From the NCBI GenBank assembly GCA_029945495.1, contig JAQSCR010000020.1:1-5708 (forward strand): a stretch of 5,708 nucleotides of DNA, written 5' to 3'. Positions 1 through 5,708 of this stretch are shown here, piece by piece. The notes beneath the pieces are model-generated. The model did not search any database. It worked only from the letters and a program-made list of their open reading frames with translations, and was not told where the DNA came from. Within the stretch, counting starts at the first letter, position 1. Each line of letters begins with the position of its first letter. The DNA comes from Pseudolabrys sp. Its GTDB lineage: Bacteria > Pseudomonadota > Alphaproteobacteria > Rhizobiales > Xanthobacteraceae. A program made the position numbers and the translations under genes.

Positions 1-2098
1 GAATGCCGGTCATCACCGAGACGATCGCCGTGACCATGGCAACACCCGCCGACGGTCCATCCTTGGGCGTCGCGCCTTCCGGCACGTGCACGTGGATGTC
101 GCGTCTGTCGAACAAAGGCGGCTCGATGCCGAAGGCAACCGCGCGCGAGCGGACGTAGGACGCCGCCGCCGAGATCGACTCCTTCATCACGTCACGCAGA
201 TTGCCGGTGACGGTCATCTTGCCCTTGCCCGGCATCGACGTGCCTTCGATGGTCAGCAACTCGCCGCCCACGTCGGTCCACGCGAGGCCCGTGACCATGC
301 CGACCAGATCCTCGGCTTCGATCTCGCCGTAGCGGTACTTCGCCACGCCCAGATAATCGCCCAGGTTCGCCGCGGTGACGGCGATGGCCTTCTTCTTCGA
401 GGTCATCAACTCCTTCACCGCCTTGCGGATCAAAGTCGACAATTCGCGCTCGAGACTACGCACGCCCGCTTCCCGCGTGTAACGGCGGATCAGCAGCAGC
501 AGCGCCTCGTCGTCGATCGCCCATTCCTTCATCTCGAGGCCGTGCTTGGCGACGGCATGCGGGATCAAGTGCTTGCGCGCGATTTCGACCTTCTCGTCCT
601 CGGTGTAGCCGGCGATGCGGATGATCTCCATACGATCCATCAACGGCCCGGGGATATTGAGCGTGTTGGCGGTCGTGATGAACATCACGTTCGACAGGTC
701 GTATTCGACCTCCAGATAGTGATCGGCAAAGGTCGAGTTCTGTTCGGGGTCAAGGACCTCGAGCAAAGCCGACGACGGATCGCCGCGGAAATCGGCGCCC
801 ATCTTGTCGATCTCGTCCAGCAGGAACAGCGGGTTCGAGGTCTTCGCCTTGCGCATCGACTGGATGATCTTGCCTGGCATCGAACCGATATAGGTGCGGC
901 GGTGACCGCGGATCTCGGCTTCGTCACGCACGCCGCCGAGCGACACGCGCACGAATTCGCGGCCGGTCGCCTTGGCGATCGACTTGCCGAGCGAGGTCTT
1001 GCCGACGCCCGGAGGCCCGACCAGACACAGGATCGGCCCGGTCAGCTTGTTGGCGCGCTGCTGCACGGCGAGATACTCGACGATGCGTTCCTTGACCTTC
1101 TCCAGGCCATAGTGATCGGCATCGAGAACCATCTCGGCGGCAACAAGATCCTTCTTGACCTTGCTCTTCTTGCCCCACGGGATCGACAACAGCCAGTCGA
1201 GATAGTTGCGCACCACGGTGGCTTCGGCAGACATCGGCGACATCTGACGCAGCTTCTTGAGCTCGTGGGTCGCCTTCTCGCGGGCTTCCTTCGACAGCTT
1301 GGTCTTCTTGATCTTGTCTTCCAGTTCGGCAAGTTCGTCCTTGCCTTCCTCGTCGCCGAGTTCCTTCTGGATCGCCTTCATCTGTTCGTTGAGGTAGTAC
1401 TCGCGCTGGGTCTTCTCCATCTGCCGCTTGACGCGGGTGCGGATGCGCTTTTCCACCTGCAGGACCGAGATCTCGCTCTCCATCAGGCCGAGCACCTTCT
1501 CCAGGCGCGCGGTGACGGACGGCGTCTCCAGGATTTCCTGCTTGTCCGAAATCTTGACAGCGAGATGCGACGCGACGGTGTCGGCGAGCTTGGCGTAATC
1601 CTCGATCTGCTGGATCACGCCGACGACTTCCGGCGACACCTTCTTGTTCAGCTTCACATAGTTCTCAAACTCGGTGACCACCGAACGCGCCATCGCCTCC
1701 GCCTCGACGCGCTCGCCCATATCGTCGGCAAGCGCGGTGGCGTCGGCTTCATAGTATTCGTCACGGTCGTTATACTTGAGCACCTTGGCGCGCGTCGCGC
1801 CTTCGACCAGCACCTTGACGGTGCCGTCGGGCAGCTTAAGCAACTGCAGGACGCTCGCCAGCGTGCCGACCTCGAAGATCGAGTCGGTGGCCGGATCGTC
1901 GTCGGAGGCGTTCTTCTGCGTCGCCAGCAAAATGAAGGTGTCCGAGCGCATGACTTCTTCGAGCGCCTTGATCGACTTTTCGCGGCCGACAAAGAGCGGA
2001 ACGATCATGTGCGGAAACACCACGATGTCGCGCAACGGCAAAACCGGATAGGCGCGGGTGTCGCCCGGTTGCAGCGTGGGTCGTGGCTTGGTTGTCAT
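1..2098 (-). CDS. lon: ATP-dependent protease Lon (LonA type), C-terminus beyond window
   Basis: Lon is a cytoplasmic homohexameric AAA+ serine protease that degrades misfolded proteins and selected regulators. About 699 codons are visible from ATG at 2098, with no frameshift. The start is supported by AAGGA at 2108-2112, 9 nt upstream, and by the typical N-terminus (MTTKPRPTLQPGD, then YPVLPLRDIVVFPHM). Reading along: the N-terminal substrate-binding domain spans about residues 17-210. A Lys/Glu-rich helical stretch (QREYYLNEQMKAIQKELG) precedes the ATPase. Walker A GPPGVGKT is at 361-368 and Walker B FLLDEID has its Asp/Glu at 428/429. A sensor-2 type motif REAGVRSLERE lies near 540-550. 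The protease domain follows, with the catalytic Ser at about 683 in KDGPSAG (E. coli Ser679). The catalytic Lys, expected some 40 residues later, and the C-terminus lie off the left edge. It is the last visible gene of the block and is separated from clpX by 409 bp, so its own promoter is likely. Identity is certain; only completeness cannot be judged. Confidence 0.98.
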   Translation of the reverse strand, partial: MTTKPRPTLQPGDTRAYPVLPLRDIVVFPHMIVPLFVGREKSIKALEEVMRSDTFILLATQKNASDDDPATDSIFEVGTLASVLQLLKLPDGTVKVLVEGATRAKVLKYNDRDEYYEADATALADDMGERVEAEAMARSVVTEFENYVKLNKKVSPEVVGVIQQIEDYAKLADTVASHLAVKISDKQEILETPSVTARLEKVLGLMESEISVLQVEKRIRTRVKRQMEKTQREYYLNEQMKAIQKELGDEEGKDELAELEDKIKKTKLSKEAREKATHELKKLRQMSPMSAEATVVRNYLDWLLSIPWGKKSKVKKDLVAAEMVLDADHYGLEKVKERIVEYLAVQQRANKLTGPILCLVGPPGVGKTSLGKSIAKATGREFVRVSLGGVRDEAEIRGHRRTYIGSMPGKIIQSMRKAKTSNPLFLLDEIDKMGADFRGDPSSALLEVLDPEQNSTFADHYLEVEYDLSNVMFITTANTLNIPGPLMDRMEIIRIAGYTEDEKVEIARKHLIPHAVAKHGLEMKEWAIDDEALLLLIRRYTREAGVRSLERELSTLIRKAVKELMTSKKKAIAVTAANLGDYLGVAKYRYGEIEAEDLVGMVTGLAWTDVGGELLTIEGTSMPGKGKMTVTGNLRDVMKESISAAASYVRSRAVAFGIEPPLFDRRDIHVHVPEGATPKDGPSAGVAMVTAIVSVMTGI

Positions 2099-2107
2099 GG
2101 CCTTGCG

Positions 2108-2112
2108 TCCTT
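2108..2112 (-). promoter_or_regulatory. lon ribosome binding site
   Basis: AAGGA on the minus strand lies 9 nt before the lon ATG at 2098. A second, weaker AAGG sits only 2 nt before the ATG and is too close to serve. The site supports the chosen start. Confidence 0.7.
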
Positions 2113-2214
2113 TTTGTTGTGCCCCTGTTCGTTGACCCGCCGCGGCGGCATCGCCAAACAGTGCCAGTCAGGATTGGGGGAGAGTGCCGCAGGTAACGAG
2201 CGCCGTTCCACGCG

Positions 2215-2236
2215 CCTTGAGGGACGGCCCTCAAGG
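2215..2236 (-). repeat. 9-bp perfect hairpin in the presumed lon leader
   Basis: CCTTGAGGG, a 4-nt spacer, then CCCTCAAGG form a perfect 9-bp stem. It ends 116 nt before the lon ATG. In the lon transcript the loop would read CCGU. No T-run follows, so it is not a standard terminator. It could be a leader structure or a protein-binding site. The repeat is certain; its function is unknown. Confidence 0.6.
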
Positions 2237-2294
2237 GTCTCACCCGGTCGGTAGCATTAAGATTAATTGTACGCCGGTCCGTCTTCGACACTAT

Positions 2295-2323
2295 AGGTAG
2301 GATGACGCTTTACGCTCCGCAAG
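2295..2323 (-). promoter_or_regulatory. candidate lon promoter
   Basis: On the minus strand, CTTGCG (2318-2323) is followed by a 17-bp spacer and CTACCT (2295-2300). CTTG at -35 and a CTAnnT-like -10 resemble alphaproteobacterial RpoD or RpoH promoters, and lon is often heat-inducible. Matches are partial. A rival -10, TACAAT at 2266-2271, has no good -35 at the right spacing. If used, this promoter would give a leader of about 190 nt. Confidence 0.3.
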
Positions 2324-2419
2324 TAAGCCTCGTCGATCAAGTTAAGACGAGATTTACGGACGCAACGACACCACAAACGGGTCGATTCGGCCAACAATCA
2401 GCCCTGCCGGGGCCGGTTA

Positions 2420-2431
2420 TCCAGTACTGGA
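2420..2431. repeat. 12-bp perfect palindrome
   Basis: TCCAGTACTGGA is its own reverse complement. It lies in the clpX-lon gap, upstream of the candidate lon promoter, where an operator would be plausible. With no spacer between the halves it is more likely a dimeric protein site than an RNA hairpin. No regulator is recognised. Confidence 0.35.
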
Positions 2432-2462
2432 CAGGAGATCGGACGAAGGCCCGAATCCCAGC

Positions 2463-2491
2463 ACCTTAAGGCCGGTTCCCGGCCTTAAGGT
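2463..2491 (-). terminator. 13-bp inverted repeat downstream of clpX, probable transcript-end structure
   Basis: ACCTTAAGGCCGG, a 3-nt spacer, then the exact reverse complement form a perfect 13-bp stem starting 16 nt after the clpX stop. The position is typical of an intrinsic terminator or a 3'-stabilising stem for the clpX mRNA. However, neither strand has a T-tract after it, so it may terminate poorly or serve mainly to protect the 3' end. The repeat itself is certain. Confidence 0.5.
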
Positions 2492-2507
2492 CTCAAGCTT
2501 CAGACGC

Positions 2508-3776
2508 TCAGGCGCTGGCGGAACCCTGATCGGCCGCTCGGTCGGCGTAGATGTAGAGCGGGCGCGCGGTTCCCTCGACGACTTCCTTCGAGATCACCAC
2601 TTCCTCGACGCCTTCAAGGCTCGGCAGATCGAACATGGTGTCGAGCAGGATGCCTTCCATGATCGAGCGCAGACCGCGCGCGCCGGTCTTGCGTTCGATC
2701 GCCCGGCGGGCGATAGCGCCGAGCGCTTCCTCGGCCAACGTCAGATCGATCGATTCCATTTCGAACAGGCGCTGGTACTGCTTGACCAGGGCGTTCTTCG
2801 GTTCGACCAGAATCTTCTTCAGCGAAATCTCGTCGAGATCCTCAAGCGTCGCCACCACCGGCAGACGGCCGACGAATTCCGGGATCAGGCCGTACTTGAG
2901 CAGATCCTCGGGCTCGACTTCGCGGAAGATTTCACCCTGCTTGCGATCTTCCGGCGCCGAGACGCGGGCGCCGAAACCGATCGACGTCGACTTGCCGCGC
3001 GACGAGATGATCTTGTCGAGGCCGGAGAAGGCGCCGCCGCAGACGAACAGGATATTGGTGGTGTCGACCTGCAGGAACTCCTGCTGCGGATGCTTGCGCC
3101 CGCCCTGCGGCGGTACGGAGGCGACGGTGCCTTCCATGATCTTCAGAAGCGCCTGCTGCACGCCTTCTCCCGACACGTCGCGGGTGATCGAGGGATTGTC
3201 GGACTTGCGCGAAATCTTGTCGATTTCGTCGATATAGACGATGCCGCGCTGGGCGCGCTCGACATTGTAGTCAGCCGCCTGCAACAGCTTGAGAATGATG
3301 TTCTCGACGTCCTCGCCGACGTAACCGGCTTCGGTCAAGGTCGTCGCGTCGGCCATCGTGAACGGCACGTCGAGGATGCGCGCAAGCGTCTGCGCCAGCA
3401 GCGTCTTGCCCGAGCCGGTCGGCCCGATCAAAAGGATGTTCGACTTCGCCAACTCGACGTCGTTGTGCTTGGCCTGGTGATTGAGGCGCTTGTAGTGATT
3501 GTGCACGGCGACCGAGAGCACGCGCTTGGCATGCATCTGACCGATCACGTAGTCGTCGAGGACCTTGCAGATTTCCTTCGGCGTCGGAATACCGTCGCGC
3601 GACTTCACCAGCGAGGATTTGTTTTCCTCGCGGATGATGTCCATGCACAGCTCGACGCATTCATCGCAGATGAACACGGTCGGACCGGCGATAAGCTTGC
3701 GTACTTCGTGCTGGCTCTTGCCGCAGAACGAGCAGTACAGGGTGTTCTTGGAATCGCTGCCGCCGACTTTGCTCAT
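2508..3776 (-). CDS. clpX: ATP-dependent Clp protease ATP-binding subunit ClpX
   Basis: ClpX is a hexameric cytoplasmic AAA+ unfoldase that recognises degradation tags and adaptor-delivered substrates and threads them into ClpP. The product is 422 aa, close to the family's usual 420-425. The N-terminal zinc-binding domain has Cys15, Cys18, Cys37 and Cys40. Walker A GPTGSGKT is at 118-125, pore-1 loop GYVG at 151-154 and Walker B IVYIDEID at 179-186. The RKH loop is at 227-229, the IGF loop that docks on ClpP at 266-268, the arginine finger in EFVGRLP at about 304, and sensor 2 GARGLR at 365-370. All key residues are present. I chose ATG 3776 over an in-frame ATG at 3818: MSKVGGSDSKNTLYCSFC is the family N-terminus and GGAG sits 6 nt before it. 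The gene lies 312 bp after its partner clpP, a wide gap that suggests a separate promoter. Confidence 0.99.
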   Translation of the reverse strand: MSKVGGSDSKNTLYCSFCGKSQHEVRKLIAGPTVFICDECVELCMDIIREENKSSLVKSRDGIPTPKEICKVLDDYVIGQMHAKRVLSVAVHNHYKRLNHQAKHNDVELAKSNILLIGPTGSGKTLLAQTLARILDVPFTMADATTLTEAGYVGEDVENIILKLLQAADYNVERAQRGIVYIDEIDKISRKSDNPSITRDVSGEGVQQALLKIMEGTVASVPPQGGRKHPQQEFLQVDTTNILFVCGGAFSGLDKIISSRGKSTSIGFGARVSAPEDRKQGEIFREVEPEDLLKYGLIPEFVGRLPVVATLEDLDEISLKKILVEPKNALVKQYQRLFEMESIDLTLAEEALGAIARRAIERKTGARGLRSIMEGILLDTMFDLPSLEGVEEVVISKEVVEGTARPLYIYADRAADQGSASA

Positions 3777-3782
3777 TCCATT

Positions 3783-3786
3783 CTCC
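3783..3786 (-). promoter_or_regulatory. clpX ribosome binding site
   Basis: GGAG on the minus strand is 6 nt before ATG 3776. It decides the start in favour of 3776 over the in-frame ATG at 3818, which would add 14 residues (MRTSDPRSSDTENG) not expected in ClpX. Confidence 0.8.
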
Positions 3787-3983
3787 GTATCACTCGAGCG
3801 AGGATCACTCGTTCGCACTCTCCGCCGTCGGCGAACTTAAAGGCAGTCGCCACGTCCAGCGAAGCAAGTTTCGCGCCGGACTTCCAGCGCGGCGGCCTGA
3901 CGAAACGGGAGGCCTGCGATCCCCGGTACACTCCCACACCCTAAGCGAAGCATGCTAACGGTATGATAATCAAGAATGTATTA

Positions 3984-4010
3984 ACGATAATGCCACGCCT
4001 CTTTGTTCAA
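3984..4010 (-). promoter_or_regulatory. weak candidate clpX promoter
   Basis: On the minus strand, TTGAAC (4005-4010) is followed 15 bp later by TATCGT (3984-3989), and TCGTTA lies at 17-bp spacing. Each hexamer matches the RpoD consensus at only about four positions. The case rests mostly on the AT-rich setting ahead of clpX and on the length of the gap. The exact elements are uncertain. Confidence 0.25.
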
Positions 4011-4088
4011 AATAGGCGCGTTTCATAAACCCTGGTCCGCGCTGCCTGCCCGGCCGCATCGGAACTTTTAGCGCAGCCCACCCGGCGA

Positions 4089-4721
4089 TCAGACCGGTTT
4101 GGGAAGCATTTCCTGCGGCCGCTTGTCGATGACCTTGTCGACGATGCCGAAGTCCTTGGCCATGTCGGCGGTCAGGAAGTAGTCGCGCTCGAGGGCGTCT
4201 TCGATCTTCTTGAGCGCCTGGCCGGTATGGTGGACGTAAATCTCGTTCAGCCGCTTCTTCAGGTTCAGGATTTCCTGCGCGTGCAGCATGATGTCGGTCG
4301 CCTGGCCCTGGAACCCGCCGGACGGCTGATGCACCATGATGCGGGCGTTCGGCAGCGCAAAGCGCATGTCCTTGGCGCCGGCGGCCAGCAGCAGCGAACC
4401 CATCGAGGCGGCCTGGCCGACGCACAGGGTCGACACCTGCGGACGGATGAACTGCATGGTGTCGTAGATCGCCATGCCCGATGTCACCACCCCGCCCGGC
4501 GAGTTGATGTACATCGAGATTTCTTTTTTCGGATTTTCCGCTTCCAGGAACAGAAGCTGCGCCACCACCAAGGTGGCCATCCCGTCCTCGATCGGGCCGG
4601 TGATGAAGATGATCCGTTCCTTCAGGAGCCGCGAAAAGATGTCGTAGGCCCGTTCGCCGCGGTTGGTCTGTTCGACCACCATCGGCACAAGCTGCATGTA
4701 GGTTTCGACCGGATCTCTCAT
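4089..4721 (-). CDS. clpP: ATP-dependent Clp protease proteolytic subunit ClpP
   Basis: ClpP is a serine peptidase that forms a double heptameric barrel and degrades chains fed in by ClpX or ClpA in the cytoplasm. The product is 210 aa, normal for alphaproteobacterial ClpP. The Ser-His-Asp triad is visible: Ser106 in GQAASMGS, His131 in MVHQPSGG and Asp180 in ERDYF. The oxyanion-region motif NSPGG is at 73-77 and the handle helix follows at about 140-165 (QATDIMLHAQEIL). I chose ATG 4721 (MRDPVETYMQLVPMVVEQ) because it matches the family N-terminus and has GGAG 5 nt upstream. An in-frame ATG at 4781 would add 20 residues but has no ribosome binding site. The gene lies between tig and clpX on the same strand, the usual order. 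No defect is seen. Confidence 0.99.
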   Translation of the reverse strand: MRDPVETYMQLVPMVVEQTNRGERAYDIFSRLLKERIIFITGPIEDGMATLVVAQLLFLEAENPKKEISMYINSPGGVVTSGMAIYDTMQFIRPQVSTLCVGQAASMGSLLLAAGAKDMRFALPNARIMVHQPSGGFQGQATDIMLHAQEILNLKKRLNEIYVHHTGQALKKIEDALERDYFLTADMAKDFGIVDKVIDKRPQEMLPKPV

Positions 4722-4726
4722 TTCGG

Positions 4727-4730
4727 CTCC
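4727..4730 (-). promoter_or_regulatory. clpP ribosome binding site
   Basis: GGAG on the minus strand ends 5 nt before ATG 4721. The alternative ATG at 4781 is preceded by AT-rich DNA with no purine-rich motif, so this site fixes the start. Confidence 0.75.
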
Positions 4731-4788
4731 AAAGGGCAAAGCGGCGCGAATCATTCCGGCCAGATTAGCCGCAACCCGCATATCGATG

Positions 4789-4817
4789 ATCTATTTTCGC
4801 CGCAGCCCGAACGCAAG
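4789..4817 (-). promoter_or_regulatory. candidate clpP promoter
   Basis: On the minus strand, CTTGCG (4812-4817) is followed by a 17-bp spacer and ATAGAT (4789-4794). Shifted by one base this reads TTGCGT-N17-TAGATC. The spacing is ideal and the DNA becomes AT-rich at the -10, but hexamer matches are partial. A start about 7 nt downstream would give a leader of roughly 60 nt. The same CTTGCG-N17 layout occurs ahead of lon. Confidence 0.35.
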
Positions 4818-4844
4818 CCCCCAGGGAGTTACCTGGCAGGCCAA

Positions 4845-4870
4845 TGACGGAGACCGTTAAGGCTCCGTCA
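4845..4870 (-). terminator. inverted repeat after tig, possible terminator
   Basis: TGACGGAG and CTCCGTCA form a perfect 8-bp stem around a 10-nt spacer, in which a further CC/GG pair can form past one bulged base. It begins 30 nt after the tig stop. No T-tract follows on the minus strand, so termination may be partial and read-through into clpP is possible. A weaker CCAGG/CCTGG 5-bp repeat lies at 4821-4836. Confidence 0.45.
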
Positions 4871-4900
4871 CAAGCCGCTGTACAAAGATGGGCGTTTGCG

Positions 4901-5708
4901 TCAGGCGACCGATTCGTCGTCCGGCTTGTACAGTTCCTCGCGCGTCACCTTCTTGTCGGTCACGTCGGCGAGTTCGACGATGAAGTCGACCACCTTTTCC
5001 TCGAAGATTGGCGCCCGCACTGAGGCGACGGCCTGCGGGTTCTGGCGGAAGTAATCCCACACCCGCTGCTCCTGGCCGGCGAACTGACGCGCCCGTTCGG
5101 CGATGGCGCGGCTCAATTCGTCGTCGGTGACGGTGATTGTGTTCTTCTCGCCGATTTCGGCCAGCACCAGGCCGAGCCGCACGCGGCGGGTGGCGATGGC
5201 GCGGTATTCGTCCCGCGCCTTTTCCTCAGTGGTATTCTCGTCCGCGAAGCTCTTGTTCTCGCTCTTGAGCTCTTCGGTCACCGAGGTCCAGACGCGGCTG
5301 AATTCGTCTTCCACCATGGTCGGCGGCGGATCGAACTTGTGCAGCCTGTCGAGTTCGTCGAGCAGCGCGCGCTTGAGCTTCTGCCGGGTCGCCGCCGCAT
5401 GATCGCGAGCGAGGCGATCCTTGATCGCGTCGCGCAGCTTGACGAGCGATTCAAGGCCGAGCGTCTTGGCGAATTCGTCGTCGGCGGTGATGCTGCCGGG
5501 GGCTTCGATCGACTTCGCGGTGACCGCGAATTCGGCTTCCTTGCCGGCCAGTTCGGCGTTGCCGTAGGCCACCGGGAACGTCGCCTTCACCGTGCGGTTT
5601 TCACCGGCGCCGATGCCGATCAGCTGTTCCTCGAAGCCGGGAATGAAGGTGTTCGAACCGATCTGCACGGCGATGTCGTCGCCGGTGCCGCCGTCGAACG
5701 GCTCGCCG
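4901..5708 (-). CDS. tig: trigger factor (ribosome-associated chaperone and prolyl isomerase), N-terminus beyond window
   Basis: Trigger factor binds the ribosome near the exit tunnel, shields nascent chains and carries peptidyl-prolyl cis-trans isomerase activity. The visible 268 codons stay open to the right edge, so the ribosome-binding domain and the true start are missing. Given a family length of about 450 aa, some 180 residues are absent. The visible part opens inside the FKBP-type isomerase domain (GEPFDGG, then IGSNTFIPGFEEQL, GIGAGE, FPVAYG, LAGKEAEF; about the first 68 residues). The helical chaperone arms follow, rich in Glu, Lys and Arg (DEFAKTLGLESLVKLRDAIKDRLARD, VWDYFRQNPQ, EEKVVDFI), and it ends DDESVA. 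A GTG at 5668 could be mistaken for a start, but coding clearly continues upstream of it. tig is followed by clpP after 179 bp, a common bacterial arrangement. Confidence 0.98.
   Translation of the reverse strand, partial: GEPFDGGTGDDIAVQIGSNTFIPGFEEQLIGIGAGENRTVKATFPVAYGNAELAGKEAEFAVTAKSIEAPGSITADDEFAKTLGLESLVKLRDAIKDRLARDHAAATRQKLKRALLDELDRLHKFDPPPTMVEDEFSRVWTSVTEELKSENKSFADENTTEEKARDEYRAIATRRVRLGLVLAEIGEKNTITVTDDELSRAIAERARQFAGQEQRVWDYFRQNPQAVASVRAPIFEEKVVDFIVELADVTDKKVTREELYKPDDESVA

Larger units (their letters stand above)
2099..2507. other. clpX-lon intergenic region
   Basis: This 409-bp stretch holds no convincing gene. From the clpX side it contains a perfect 13-bp inverted repeat (2463-2491), a 12-bp palindrome (2420-2431), a promoter-like motif (2295-2323), an AT-rich patch with a TACAAT hexamer (2266-2271), a 9-bp perfect hairpin (2215-2236), a GC-only 12-bp palindrome (2137-2148), and the lon ribosome binding site. 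The size and content suggest that lon has its own promoter and a leader of more than 100 nt. That is inference; no transcript start can be seen from sequence. Confidence 0.7.
3777..4088. other. clpP-clpX intergenic region
   Basis: This 312-bp stretch contains no convincing gene. Its centre (about 3950-4015) is distinctly AT-rich compared with the GC-rich surroundings, as expected for a promoter. The rest, about 3840-3940 and 4030-4088, is GC-rich and shows no strong hairpin. An 18-codon ORF (4026-3970, minus) lies within the AT-rich part. Three CACTC copies (3791, 3806 and 3816, plus-strand reading) sit just upstream of the clpX ribosome binding site. No tRNA or other RNA gene was recognised. 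Confidence 0.65.

Noticed and set aside
86..2254. A 722-codon open frame on the plus strand.
   Set aside because: It runs antisense to lon over almost its whole length. Its His, Arg, Asp and Leu-rich composition is what the reverse complement of a GC-rich gene produces. Lon is unmistakable on the other strand.
1836..2291. A 151-codon minus-strand frame beginning in the lon upstream region.
   Set aside because: More than half of it overlaps lon in another frame, it is Arg/Gly/His-rich low-quality sequence, and no domain is visible. The intergenic part could not be supported as a gene.
3777..3818. Extension of ClpX to an in-frame ATG at 3818.
   Set aside because: The 14 extra residues do not fit the family, and a good ribosome binding site sits right before ATG 3776.
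3090..3944. A 284-codon open frame on the plus strand.
   Set aside because: It is mostly antisense to clpX with the same shadow composition, and shows no recognisable domain or ribosome binding site.
3955..3969. CTAA-N7-ATAA, resembling a CtrA binding site (TTAA-N7-TTAA).
   Set aside because: Each half matches only three of four bases, and such degenerate sites arise easily in AT-rich DNA.
4722..4781. Extension of ClpP by 20 residues to ATG 4781, perhaps as a propeptide.
   Set aside because: No ribosome binding site precedes 4781, it lies only a few bases past the candidate -10, and related ClpP proteins as I recall them begin MRDPVE.
5666..5668. GTG as a start of a shorter tig.
   Set aside because: The upstream in-frame codons (GEPFDGGTGDDIA) are the expected isomerase-domain sequence, so the gene is cut by the window edge and does not start here.
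1..5708. Search for an undescribed system, mobile element, CRISPR array or RNA gene.
   Set aside because: All coding space is filled by four conserved housekeeping genes in their usual order. No transposase, integrase, regular repeat array or tRNA/rRNA-like sequence was seen.

Overview
The window holds the conserved alphaproteobacterial protein quality-control block tig-clpP-clpX-lon. All four genes lie on the minus strand, so transcription runs from high to low coordinates. The 3' part of tig (trigger factor) enters at the right edge. Complete clpP (protease) and clpX (unfoldase) follow, and lon fills the left 2.1 kb and runs off the left edge before its last codons. Protein sequence, gene order and high GC content fit an alphaproteobacterium of the Hyphomicrobiales (Rhizobiales). 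From remembered Lon, ClpX and ClpP sequences, a Bradyrhizobium/Rhodopseudomonas/Afipia-type lineage (Nitrobacteraceae or near relatives) seems most likely; the genus cannot be fixed without a search.

Layout from right to left: tig C-terminal part (5708-4901); a 179-bp gap with an 8-bp inverted repeat and a promoter-like motif; clpP (4721-4089); a 312-bp gap with a conspicuous AT-rich patch; clpX (3776-2508); a 409-bp gap with a perfect 13-bp inverted repeat just after clpX, a 12-bp palindrome, a promoter-like motif and a leader hairpin ahead of lon; then lon (2098 to beyond position 1). No RNA gene, mobile element, CRISPR array or transferred gene was seen. All long plus-strand reading frames are antisense shadows of these GC-rich genes.

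Functionally, trigger factor meets nascent chains at the ribosome exit tunnel. ClpX unfolds tagged or regulatory substrates and feeds them into the ClpP barrel. Lon independently degrades misfolded and specific regulatory proteins. The gaps of 179, 312 and 409 bp suggest that each gene can be transcribed from its own promoter, even if read-through also occurs.

No previously undescribed system is visible. The coding content is ordinary and intact. The points worth a second look are all in the intergenic DNA: inverted repeats, a promoter-like layout shared by clpP and lon, a tiny AT-rich ORF before clpX, and a possible structured lon leader.
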